Shown one piece after another: positions 1-12,400 of a stretch of 64,000 nucleotides of DNA (position 1 is its first letter; each line of letters opens with the position of its first letter). The DNA is taken from the NCBI RefSeq assembly GCF_024868665.1, contig NC_079910.1:7846976-7910975 (forward strand), written 5' to 3'. The DNA comes from Triplophysa rosa. Its lineage: Eukaryota; Chordata; Actinopteri; Cypriniformes; Nemacheilidae. The position numbers and the translations under genes are program-made. The notes under the pieces were generated by a model. The model was not told where the DNA came from, ran no database searches, and worked only from the letters and a program-made list of their open reading frames with translations.

Positions 1-309
1 ATTGCCCAGCACTACTTGGTGGTGGTGACGTTGATATCGAGCGACCTTAAGTGTAGTCTGTTTATAGCATCGTGTTAGCTTTTTGTTCTGCCGATTGTAT
101 TTCAGCTTCAAAAGTAACAAATATTGTGTTAATTTGTAAAGATTATCTTGATAGACAAAACGTGTAAACATCATAAACCTTTGATAATAACAGATCTTAT
201 TTTTTGCGGTCTTCCAAAAGTCTATGGGAAAAATGCATAGGCTTTCGGTCGAGGGAACCAGTGCGGCGCTTACTTCCGGGTTAGCCTACAAAAATACGTC
301 ATCTCTGAG

Positions 310-372
310 GTACTGGATTCACAACCTCACCGCTAGATGCCGCTAAAAATTACACAATTGTCCTTTAAGCTT
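310..372. repeat. Terminal fragment of a 'GGTCCAGTG' MITE
   Basis: About 60 bases match one end of the repeat seen more completely at 51679-52000 and 57144-57515: the shared words are 'cacaacctcaccgctagatg' and 'ccgctaaaaattacac'. Only one end is recognisable, so this is a truncated or worn copy. It lies just upstream of the first visible b4galnt1 exon. Confidence 0.55.
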
Positions 373-489
373 ATTTTAATTGTACTAATGTCTTCATTTT
401 AATTTCATGTATTTGAAAGTGTGTTTTTGTACTGATTTACGTAGTTCTATATACTGTAATTAAAATCTCATTTACTTACTTTCAAACAG

Positions 490-3400
490 AACCCTTGCCA
501 TTAATGGATGTGTTTGTGAAAGCGACAGATCCCCCATTCATTTCCCCTTTGCTCAGCAATTGTTTCCTCAAGTATCAGCTACTCGGCTAAATACAATGTT
601 ACAAGGCGCAGACCTGCAAAGAGCAAAACAATACAGGAATAAGGAGTACCACAGTTTCCTTAAGAGGTATGTCCAAAAGCACCGCTAAATACCCTTAACA
701 ATGGCGCCTGCGCACCGAAATATCACTCATTTTGTCTTTAAGTACAGTTCATTATTTGTATGGATAGTTCACCCAAAAATGAATGCTCTGCCAATTTACT
801 ATCCCCTTATGTAGTCCATCATTTACTGTCCCCTCAAACTAATATAACCTGGTTATTCACACTTCAGAAAAGACACCAAGCTTCAGTTGCCACCTGATAT
901 CAAGAGTGCTCCTTCTGTTTCTATTTTTAAGTCCAGACCACATTTTTATTCTCTGGCCTTTCCTGACTATTAAGTTTGTTTAATAATTGTTATTGTTAAG
1001 GGTTTTTCTCTCTCTCTGTTTATGGAATTTTAGAAGTTGTTGTATTTATTGTTGGTTTTGTACAGCAGTTTGGTCAATGTAATGCTGAACTTAAATGTGC
1101 TTTATAAATAAATGTACTTACTTACTTACAAAAGCAAAATGAAAGTAGGCTGTGTTGCGGGATGTGTTATTTTCTGAGAATCTTGCCTTGCCTCACTTTG
1201 CCATCTATGGGTCACCGTTTACTGTACTGTTTAGAAAATAGCAGTGAGCTTTCTGTGCAAAACTAGCAGTACTGAGAAATAAAGCCATACAGGAGTTATG
1301 ATGAGTCATTAAAAAGCTAAATAATGGCCACGCCATAATAAGTTGAATCAGTTCTCTGATTTGTTTTCTCTGTTCATTTAAGGACCTTCACTGCTGCAGA
1401 CTCGCTTATCTTAGCTGATGCCAACAACCCTCTCCAGTACCCTACTCAGGGTGTGGAAGTCAGACCAACCAGGACCATTCTAATACCCGGTAAATTACTG
1501 CTTATAGAGTTACTCAACTTAAAGCAACCATTAAAGGATTATTTGTGGTAAAATAGGACTAAAGAAGAAAATATTTGCAATGAAAATAGCCTATTGTGTT
1601 AGCTCTGGATGTTGTTCACAGATGTGTGATAGACATCTTTATATTTTTAATAGGGAAACATTTTTATAGACATTATTTTTCGATGATCACATGCTGCAAC
1701 CATTAAAACCAATAGGTGCCATATTTAGTCATAGTTATCTAACCAACAGCTTCATATATAACAGCTGTGCACCTGCTTGTTGATCATGTGTGCACTGAAC
1801 TGGATTAGGTGGAATCTCACTTGTTTGGGGAATAGTTGTACAAGGACCTAATTATCAGTGTCTTGTTGCTTAGCAAGTCCAAGTTTTATTAACTCGTGTG
1901 ATTTATATTTGTCATTAACATGCGACCTGTATCTGGATGTTGTCCACATACACATTGAAAAGACAAGTGTAAACCCACTTCTGATCGGAATGTTGACCTC
2001 CCAGCGTGTCCTGATCCAGATGTAGTCGAGGACGTGTTGTGATCGGTTCTTAGTGTAATGTAAATGCAATCCAGCCAGTTTATCTACATTTACCCTACAA
2101 CTTCACAGAAACCCCGCCCGCTATCATTATTCTCCCTCGTCTGTGCGACGCCTGTCAGACTGCGGAGCAGATGACAAATACAGCGGAAAGTTTACTCTTG
2201 CGTCATTCGTTCATTTTCCCACAAAATGATCGTGGATATTCTTTATAGTGTATCATTATTTGCAACCTACAGAGGATGTATGTCAAATCACAAGATGTTT
2301 TACTTGACCACTTCAGCTGTAGGGGAGCACGGGGCACAAAGTAACGCGGGGTCAGGGCTGGGAAGGTTACTTTTAAAATGTATTTCAGTACAGATTACAA
2401 AATACATGCTTTAAAAAGTAATCTGTAACGTTTCTAGATTACACAATTTTTGTAACTTAATCTAAATGCTTTAGTGTGAGTCAGTGTGACAAAAAGTCGC
2501 AATTACCTTAAAAATCACTTAAACAAGACACAAACAACTATCACAAAACATGAAAACAGTCGTTAATCATTCAGGTAACGACAGACAATAAAGATTCAAG
2601 GGTATGTACATTTTTTTAATGTGGTAATCAGTATAAATTCATACAGTTTGTCTCCTGGAGTAGGCTATTTGTAAACTTTTATTGTGTGAAATAGCCTATT
2701 CAGGACAGCACTAAATAAAATTAACATGCAATTTCTATGAACCCAGATCCTTCTTTTGATAAAATGATTCAAAATTTGCATATTCTGCAAGGGGTATGAA
2801 ACTTAAGGGCATAACTGTAGTTTAGGATGCTTTTGCATATTGTCAGAGAATCACAGATTCCTGTTTACATTAGTTGCCTGTTACAGTTGATATTAATGTA
2901 TAAATGACATAAAAATTCCAAGTAATCACTTTGGTAATCTTAAAACGGAGCTCTGAATACACCGTGTATATAATTTACACACAGAAAAAAGCTTGTTTAG
3001 TGTTGCTAATAGGCTTAGCTGATGTCAGTAAGCATGCTATTTAGGGCGCAAACCAAGGAAATTACTCGCTGTCACTTGCAGCCGAACCAACCCAAATAGA
3101 CAAGAATGGGTGTGTGATCGCTTTTGATCATAGTAACTTACTTATGTCCTTATTTTATGTGTCTGTGACATAAATAAACAAATGATGTGTTTAAAAACAC
3201 TGTTAGAGTCAGTGTGTGTGTGCGCACGTGAAATCCACCGCAGCTTTAATATATGATGATACGGCTGAAGTGGTCAAGTAAAAGCTTGTGTAATTTGACA
3301 AACATCCTCTGCTTATACTTTCACATATAAGATCATTAATCGTTTTAATAACTCCAGCTCGGTAGTCCAAACAGTTGTAGCCTGCATCTGATTCTGACCG

Positions 3401-6400
3401 TGGCTTACCTCCCACCGCTGCCTTGATTTCAACATGGCTGTGGCGAATATAGTTCCCAGTGTATCATTATCTGTAACCAAAGCCATCCTCCCCGTTATAC
3501 GTGTTCTGTGAAATCTCAATGACAAATAAACACAGCCTCTGACTCAGAGGTATCGACTTGTAGCAATATTTGTAGATAAATATATTGAGCTTGAACACAG
3601 CAAAAATAATAATTTTAACACAGAGCTGTAATTGCAAATGTGATGTCAAACATGGTAGATTACTAAACTGTGAAAATAGCCTTTATCGGCATAAATCTCT
3701 GTACTAAGAATGACACATGACCAAAGCCACACAATAAGCCCGTGTTTTTGTGTTTATGTTTAAGGTTTGAGTCTAAATGTAAAATCCGAAGGGAGACATC
3801 ATTTGGTAAGTTTACAATTTTTGTGTTTTATGTGGTAATGTATAAGTATTATTAGGTGGCTGTCTGGAATACTGCATTCTTTGGTCATTCAAAATAATCT
3901 CATGGCAATTCGTAACTACGATCTGTTTTAGTGAATTGGTGGGTAATTTGTAAAAATTTGCCTGAAATTCTCATTTGTGTGGGTTTCTTTTTGTACGTTC
4001 TGCTTACATACCATGGTTTCACATGGATGTTTTTAAGGGCTGGGTCGGTGGACCTTCATGCTTGCTTGCTTCATCATTTGTTTTTGTAAAATTTACATCA
4101 TAAGGGGCTGTGTCCACCGAGGCCTTTACGCCTGCGGCCGACGTGTTTTTTCAATTGTTTTCAACGGAAACTCCATTTAAAAAAAACATAAGTTTACGTT
4201 TTTTTCCGCGCTCATCGCTGGTGCTATGCATTTTTCCCACGATCAGCGCCGGCGTTCGACCGGGTGCCCAGAGTTGAAAAATGCTCAACTTTGGGCAGAA
4301 CGCTGAGCCTGCAGCGAGCGTTTTCAGCCGAGCTCCTGCCGTTTTAAGCTACGTAAATGCGCCTCGGTGGACACAGCCCCTAAGAATTAATAGAAAATGG
4401 ATCATTCAGTGGTCAAATATTTTTTTAAATGACAGGGATCATATGCTGTATAACTGACAGTTTATTGTACTCTTATCTAACATGTTCTCTCTATACATGC
4501 TAGTAAAAAATATTAAAATCAAATTTATGTTTTTTAAATATATATTAAATATTATTAAATGTCCATTTCGTCTCTGTCTGGCCAAGCAAACTGTATTTTT
4601 CAAAAAGTGCCAATTTCAGGTAGATCTAACAGCTACGATGGGAACATTTGATACGGCAGTGCTGGTGGATGGAGTGCAGATCAGTGGAGAAGGAGAGATG
4701 CACATTAGTTTTGTGAGCGAATCACTGGCCTTGCTAAACAGACAGCTGCAGTTTGTCACCTACACAAACACACAGTTCCACCCCAACACAGCAGATGTAG
4801 GTAAGAGATTCAGAACACATTGAAAGACAAAGCTTTCTTAGGCAAACATTACCAATACAATGGAACTGGGGTTTGCACAAAAACATGATCCCTACACTGC
4901 AACTCCGGCGCTAAACAAATAGGTTTAGATTTCCCCGAGAATGATTTACTCAACAAGTCAAATATTAATTCTTGTTGCAGCATGCTCTGGGTAGCAGGGC
5001 TGGCTCTAGGCATGGGCAGGGTTGGGCTGAGCCCCCCTAAACGTCTGTCTTGCCCACCCAAAGAGAATAAAAAAAATCACCAAAAATTAGCTGAAAGCAA
5101 CCTCACTCTTCACTCACAAAGCGGCTTTAGTTTGTAACATTGAAACATGCTACATACTACAGGTGGAAGAAAAATAATGTGTAAAGGCGTGCGTGCTTTG
5201 TGTTTATTATAAACAGAATGTAAAATTAATTGTGTCGTAAAATCAGAATATTATAACTTGTTTTTTTAGATGTTTCAGTAAAAAAAATCTCATATAAACT
5301 TTTCTGTTGTTTTGACCTGTTTTCTCCAGTTAATTTTTTGCAAATAAAAACAACATTATTATATGGAATTTGGGAGAATTGTTGTCAGAAGTTCACAAAA
5401 ATAAACAAAAAAGACCATTTTACCAAAACACATTCTTATCAGAAAAAAATGGAAATACTTTTGAAATGGTCTCTTAATTTTTTCTGTGGCTATATGTGTG
5501 GTTGGCATATATTCCCTCCCAGGATATCGTCTTGGTTACGGATGTAACCTCAGTTCCCTGATGGAGGGAACGAGATGTTGTGTCGAGCTGACAGATGGGG
5601 TTCGCTCTTGAGAACCTATCAACTTCTGACTAGTTTAGAAAAGGCCAATGAAATTGGCAAATGAAATTTGCATGCCGGACTGCGCACCCAGATATCCGGG
5701 TATAAAAGGGAGACGGCGTGCTGCATTCATTCACCTTTTGGTCTGAGGAGCCTGAGCATCCCTCGACCGCTGCGGCAGGCGGCCAGCGTTGTGGCAAGAA
5801 GGACACAACGTCTCGTTCCCTCCATCACGGAATTTAGGTGACATCCGTGGTGACATACCACGTCTGTAGCACTAGGTCTGGTTAGAGCTATGTGGTAGAT
5901 AACTCAACTGTTCCCCAGCCTAAGGGGGCAGGGCTGCTCTGCCCATCCTGCCCCCAGGAAGGTGTTTAGTGATGGATGGAATGCCTGTTCTTTACCCAGT
6001 GGGGAAAGAAGGGAGGCGTAAATAGCCGCTGATCCCCCTAGAGGAAGGGGGAAGGGCTTTCGCAGGCATACGCCCTACCGGCTGCTGGCCCTACACATTG
6101 CCCTGCAGGACGCGGGCTGACACCGGTTCCACGCGTAGGTATTAGAACCTCGCGAAGGTGTTGGGCGTAGCTCAACCCGCAGCTCTGCAGATGTCTGCCA
6201 GAGAGGCGCCCTGAGCCAGTGCCCATGAGGAGTGTGCCTCACTCCTAACGGGCAGGGGCGATCTTGAGATCGATATGCCGTAGTGACGGCATCCACGATC
6301 CAGTGCACCAGCCTCTGTTTGGAGACAGCCCTCCCCTTCTGCTGACCTCCAAAACAGACAAAGAGCTGCTCAGAGCTTCTGAAGCTCTGCGTGCGGTCCA

Positions 6401-9400
6401 AGTAGAGGCGCAGTGCGCGTACTGGACACAACACGGATGGGGTTGGGTCTTCCTCCCTGGTGGGGAGCGCCTGCAGGTTCACCACCTGGTCTCTAGGGGG
6501 AGTGGTGGGAACTTTGGGCACGTAGCCAGGCCGGGGTCCCAGGATAACGTGAGAATCACCGGGCCTGAGTTCTAGGCAATCTGTGGACACGGAGGGTGCT
6601 TGTAGGTCCTCTACCCTCTTGGAGGTGAGAAGTCGCTGCAGGAAGGCACAGTCCGCTGCACCATGTGGTAAGATTCCAGCAGTAATTCGGCGTAGAGTTT
6701 GAAGTCTCGAAGTCGATCAGTGTGAAGGCTCTGAAGAACAAAAGGTGAATGAATGCAGCACGCCATCTCCCTTTTATACCTGGATATCCGAGGGCGGAGT
6801 CCGGCATGCAAATTTCATTCGCCAATTTCATTGGCATTTTCTAAACTAGTCAAGTTCAAGTTCATTTATTTATAGAGCACTTGTTAAACAGCCACACGAT
6901 TGACCAAAGTGCTGTACATTTTAATTAAGATCTCATACATCTCATTTCAAACTACAAAAACAGTAATAAAAGCAAAAACAATAAAAACCAGTGGAAAACA
7001 CACCCTTAATGGTAGGCCAGATCGAATAAATACGTTTTTAGACGAGATTTAAAAATGAGAAAAGAGGGGGCCACTTTGACCTCTATTGGCAGATTGTTCC
7101 ACAGCATAGGGCCAGCTACAGAAAAAGCTCGGTCTCCTCTACATTTAAGTCTGGACTTGGGAACCATAAGGAGATTCAGGTTGCTGGAATGCAAGTTTCT
7201 AATGGGGGTGTAGGGATGCAGCAGCTCTGACAAATAACTGGGGGCTTGGTTATGCAGGGACTTATAGACCAATAAGAGGATTTTAAAAACAATTCGGTGT
7301 TGGATAGGCAGCCAGTGAAGGGTCTTCATAATAGGGGTGATGTGGTCATATTTTCGACTTTTTGTAATGAATCTCGCAGCAGCATTCTGAACCAGTTGTA
7401 GATGGGTAATTTGTGACTGAGCAATACCAAAATACAGTGAGTTGCAGTAGTCCAAGCGTGTAGTGATAAACGCATGAACAACTGTCTCTAACATAGAAGC
7501 GTTTAAGAAGTGTTTGATGTTAGACAGCAGGCGGAGTTGGTAGAAGCTTGAGCCAATTACAGTGGAGATATGCTTGTCGAGTTTTAGCGACTCATCGAAG
7601 TGGACACCCAAATTACGCACATGAAAGTTGATAGGCAGCCCAAATCAGGACTGGTGGCCTGAGAGTAAGCAGACGGACTAAAAAGAATCACCTCAGTTTT
7701 ATCTTCATTTAACGTTAACTTTTTTTTACCTAGCCAGATTTTAACCTCCTCTATACAGCTTGAAAGGGTATTCAGAGCTGAGGGGTCATTCCTCTTAATG
7801 GGTAAATAGATCTGGGTATCGTCAGCATAAAAATGAAAGGATACCCCATGCCGTCTAAAGATGGAGCCCAGAGGAAGCATGTACAGGGAGAAGAGGGAGG
7901 GAGCCAATATTGAGCCTTGAGGCAGGCCACATATGAGTGGGGCAGTGGAGGATGAGAAATTACCTAATCTAACAGAGAAATGTCTGTCAGATAGAAAAAA
8001 CTGAAACCACTTAACTGTCCCTTTCAGGCCCACATCAGACTCTAAACGGGATATTAAAATAGAGTGGTCCACGGTATTGAATGCTGCTGAAAGATCTAAA
8101 AGAACCAGGACCACAGAATCACCAGAATCTGTAGCTAAGAGAATATCATTTAACACTCTAAGAAGGGCTGTTTCCGTACTATGGGCAGGCTTAAAACCAG
8201 ACTGAAACATTTCTGTAATGCAATTATTTTTAAGGAAGGACTGCAGTTGGTCAAGCACAGTTTTTTCCAATACTTTTGAAATAAAAGGCAAAACAGAAAT
8301 GGGACGAAAATTGTTCAACTTAGAAGGGTCCAGTGAGGGCTTCTTGAGAAGTGGGGTGACAGTAGCTACTTTCAGAGTAGCAGGAATTGAGCCAGTAGAG
8401 AGGCATTTATTGACAAAAGACATAAGGCCTGGCCCTACAGTATCAATGATTAGTTTTAGAAATTTAGGGTGTATGGTGTCATGTGGACAGAAAGAGGGTT
8501 TTATTTTAGCCTTAGTGTCTTTGAGTGATTGTAGAGTAATGGGTTCAAATTCAACCCAAGAAACAGAATGCGGAGAGAGCTGAGGAGATACAGTCTGGGA
8601 GGAATTTACTATGGGTCTCAGGTTTTAAATTTTATAGATGAAGTGTTTCAAGAAACCCTCACATAGAGCATCAGAGGCACCAGCCAAGGTGTTGTCAGTG
8701 GGATTAATAGCAGAGTTTATAGTAGAAAACAGTATTCTAGGAGTGGATAGGTGTTTTAAAATCAAGTCAAAGAAATAAGAAGCTTTAGCAGATTTTGCAG
8801 CGGACTGATAAAATGTTAAACTGTCTTTAAATAACTGAAATGAAATATGCAATTTATCTTTTTTCCATTTGCACTCTGCCTTTCTACATGCTTGACGCAG
8901 AAGACGAGTGTCCGAGTTTTGCCACTGAGCTGTCTTATTTTTGTGCTTATAGTGCTTTAGTGGGGCAGTGACATCTAAAACATCCCGCCATGCAGAATTT
9001 AGTAGACTTAAATGCTGGTCAGCATCCAGGTCCGGTAGAGATGAGTCTATAAATAAATGAGAGCTAGACTCTAAAAAACACTGAGTAAAATTAGGCACAA
9101 ATTTGGAGGAATATGACCGAGATAGCAATATATCATTCTTAGTAGCATGAGACACATTAGGAAGTGACATGGAAAATAAAATCGGCTTGTGGTCTGAGAG
9201 CATAAAATCAGAAATCTCAATGTCAGAAACATCAAACCCATGATAGAGTACAAGATCTAGAATGTGTCCCTGGAGATGAGTGGAGTCATTTATCCACTGA
9301 ACCAAATTAAGAGTCAATTAGATTGATAAACTCCTTTGATAGCGGGTTAGACTGGCAGCACACATGAATATTAAAATCACCCACCAACATAAAGCGGTCG

Positions 9401-12400
9401 TATTTTGTTGCGATATTGCCAATAAGTTCTGAAAGTTGCTGTATGAAGTCCTTTGCTGCGTGAGGGGGGTGATAAATCACCCCGACTAAAACAGGACCAT
9501 TCCAGTCAAGATGTATTAATTGAGCTTCAAAGCTTGAGCACACATCCACTGAGACAAGCTGACAGCGATCACGAAAAGAGTCTTTTAAAATAGATACTAA
9601 GCCTCCCCCTTTCCTATTTTGGCGAAGAGAATTAAAAAAGAAGCAGTCAGCCGGAACCAGGTCAGAAAAAGGAGTTAAATCTCCCACCTTGGTCCAGGAT
9701 TTGGTGATAAACATAAAATCCATATTATTGGTAGTGAAGTAGTCGTTCAGCAGGAAGGGTGGAGGAATGACCTCTGGAGAAAGCGAAGCTCTGCTTAGCG
9801 AGCGCAGGGCACCAGGTGTCACTCCGCAGCACCGGCGAGAGGGGCCGATCCGGGGAGGGCCGTCCACAGGACCGGGGGAGATAGACACGGGGAGCAGAGG
9901 TATAAGCCACCTGTAGATCTACGGCAGAAGGACTCGTTGGAAGGGCCTGGTCAGGAGCCAGCTCGGAGGTGAGCCTTCAGACCTCCTCGACACCCGCGTT
10001 TCCTCCTGCGCTTTCTCCGCGCAGTGATGAGAGGCAGACGCTGTATGCACGCCGGAATGTCCATGAAGAATTCCCCGTGCGTTTGATTGAAAACGCGTTC
10101 CATGTCCGACTTATTATAGCTATCCACAAACGGGGCTCGGATATACAAAAAGGATTGGCGGGTATTAGAAAAAAGTGCATCACATTTCAGAGGCCAGACA
10201 GCCATCCATATACCTAAAATGAGGAGCAGCAGACGGCATGCCAACATCACAGGTGCCATCTTGCTGTGTCATGTGAAAGCTAGTCAGAAGTTGATAGGTT
10301 CTCAAGAGCGAACCCCATCTGTCGGCTCGACACAATTTCGAGAGACCGACAGAAAGGGAACTGCTAGCCCCCCCTTCTGTACCTGGCAGGGCCTGCTGGG
10401 TAGTCTTGTTGAACGTGCACACTTCAAAAAATAGCTCACTGAAAGGTTGTTTTCAATCACATGGACTGCAGCAAGTGATTTTCTCCATAGGAATTCACTA
10501 TGACAAACTCAAAGTAGGCCTACTTATGCTTAATGACCTGAACAATGACCAGGTAAGCCCAAATTTCTGTCAAACCTTACTTGTAATTAACACTAGCTTC
10601 TGTTAAAAGAACGAGCCCTTATTAAACAGATAAAGTAAAAGTCTTGCGCTAAGCCTTTATTCCCCAAAATCCATTACAAGGAAACAGTTTAACGTACCAA
10701 AACAACAACCACGGAAAAACAACAACCACGGATAACCAAATTAAATACATTTTGTTTATCACTGATATCAAACATAAACATGATAACAGAAAAGTTTTAT
10801 GTTCTCAGTTTGTCGCTGTCTTGAGGCACGTTATGTTGTTTCTTTAAATTAAACAAGCTTAACGTGGGACTGTTGTTATCGCCGGAATAAGGGCTTGCTC
10901 TTTTAACAGTAGCTAGTGGTTATTACAATTTAGGTTTAATAGAAATTTGGTTTTGCGTAGTCGTTGTTTCGGTAGGCTATGTTAAGCTGTTTTCTTATAA
11001 TGGACGATCGGACTCTAGTGAAGTAGGTATTCCCCCTACTTCAAATTGTTTTACTTTAATGAAATGTTGGAATATTGTATATTTTTAAAATAAAAGATCA
11101 AAAGCAGAAACAATGTAGATTTATTTTTACAGCCTTCTTTGCTATTTACCAAGGGTGCCAATAATGGTGAGCAGGACTGTATACATTAGACGTTGATCAT
11201 ACACATTAAATATGCAGGTGTACACATGAACGTGTATGTATACTGGATCAACCATATAATGCACATAGTACAAATATAAGTATGTAAGTTTGGGAATGGA
11301 TGGTTATTGCATTAGGTGCAATGCATGATGCATTATAGTCCATGAAACTGTAGTTTCACACGCTCTTAGTACACGGCCTGGGATGTGTGTTCTAGTGGGT
11401 GTGAAGAGTTTTTTTAATAATATAAAACTATTATTTTGTTCAAACAGTTCAATTTAAAACAACTGGATTCCAAGCATTGTTCACTATTAAGATCAGACAT
11501 CCACCGATGCCTAAATTCTACAGCCCTGGACCCAAAAGAGGTATAATAATTAATTATCAATTGATAATCCAAAGTTTTTTTTATCACTGTTTTACGGATT
11601 TTACATTGGTCGACTCATGTTCTTACAGACTACAATGTCAGCACTCTCGTCACCATTGCCACAAAAACATTTCTACGCTATGATAAACTTCAAGACTTGA
11701 TCGACAGCATTCGAGAGTTTTACCCCACTGTAACTATAGTGATAGCTGATGACACCAAGGATCCAAAACCAGTAAAAGGCCCTTACATTGAACATTATCT
11801 CATGCCTTTTGGGAAGGTATATTTATACTTCATCAATTTTATTCTTCCTGCATCTGCTTGATTTAACGTCTTGATTCAGTTTTAAATTCTGTTGGATGTA
11901 TTTTGCTGTAACATTTGTCTAGTGTTAAAAAACGTAAAGAGGGTGTGCTTCTGGACCGGTATTTTTTACATCTTGCAAAAATTGTCTTGATCTCTGTGTT
12001 AATTGTGTAATTGTTGTGTGACCTCAGTGTTGTGAAAAGGATGGTCTCAAGTGCTGTCTGCTCCTCATTACAGGGCTGGTTTGCTGGCCGCAACCTGGCA
12101 GTCTCTCAGGTGACGACCAAATACGTGCTTTGGGTGGATGATGACTTTATTTTCACCTCAAACACCAAACTTGAAAAGATGGTGGATATTTTGGAAAGAA
12201 CCACTTTGGACCTGGTGAGTGAGTCAGATTGGCTTAACCTGCATGTTGGTAGTTGCTGGTATGTCTTCACCTTTTCTTAATCAGCAACATTTTATTTGTT
12301 TACTTATTTTAAGTAGGGTTAGTAAAACGAAACAGGAAGTAAAAATATCCACTCTGGAACCAAACACTTCATAGCTGCTCATCTTTGTCGTTCTGATGTG

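Noticed and set aside
6264..6575. 103-codon + frame inside the tyrosine-recombinase element
   Set aside because: It is antisense to the recombinase remnant, which has clear family words on -.
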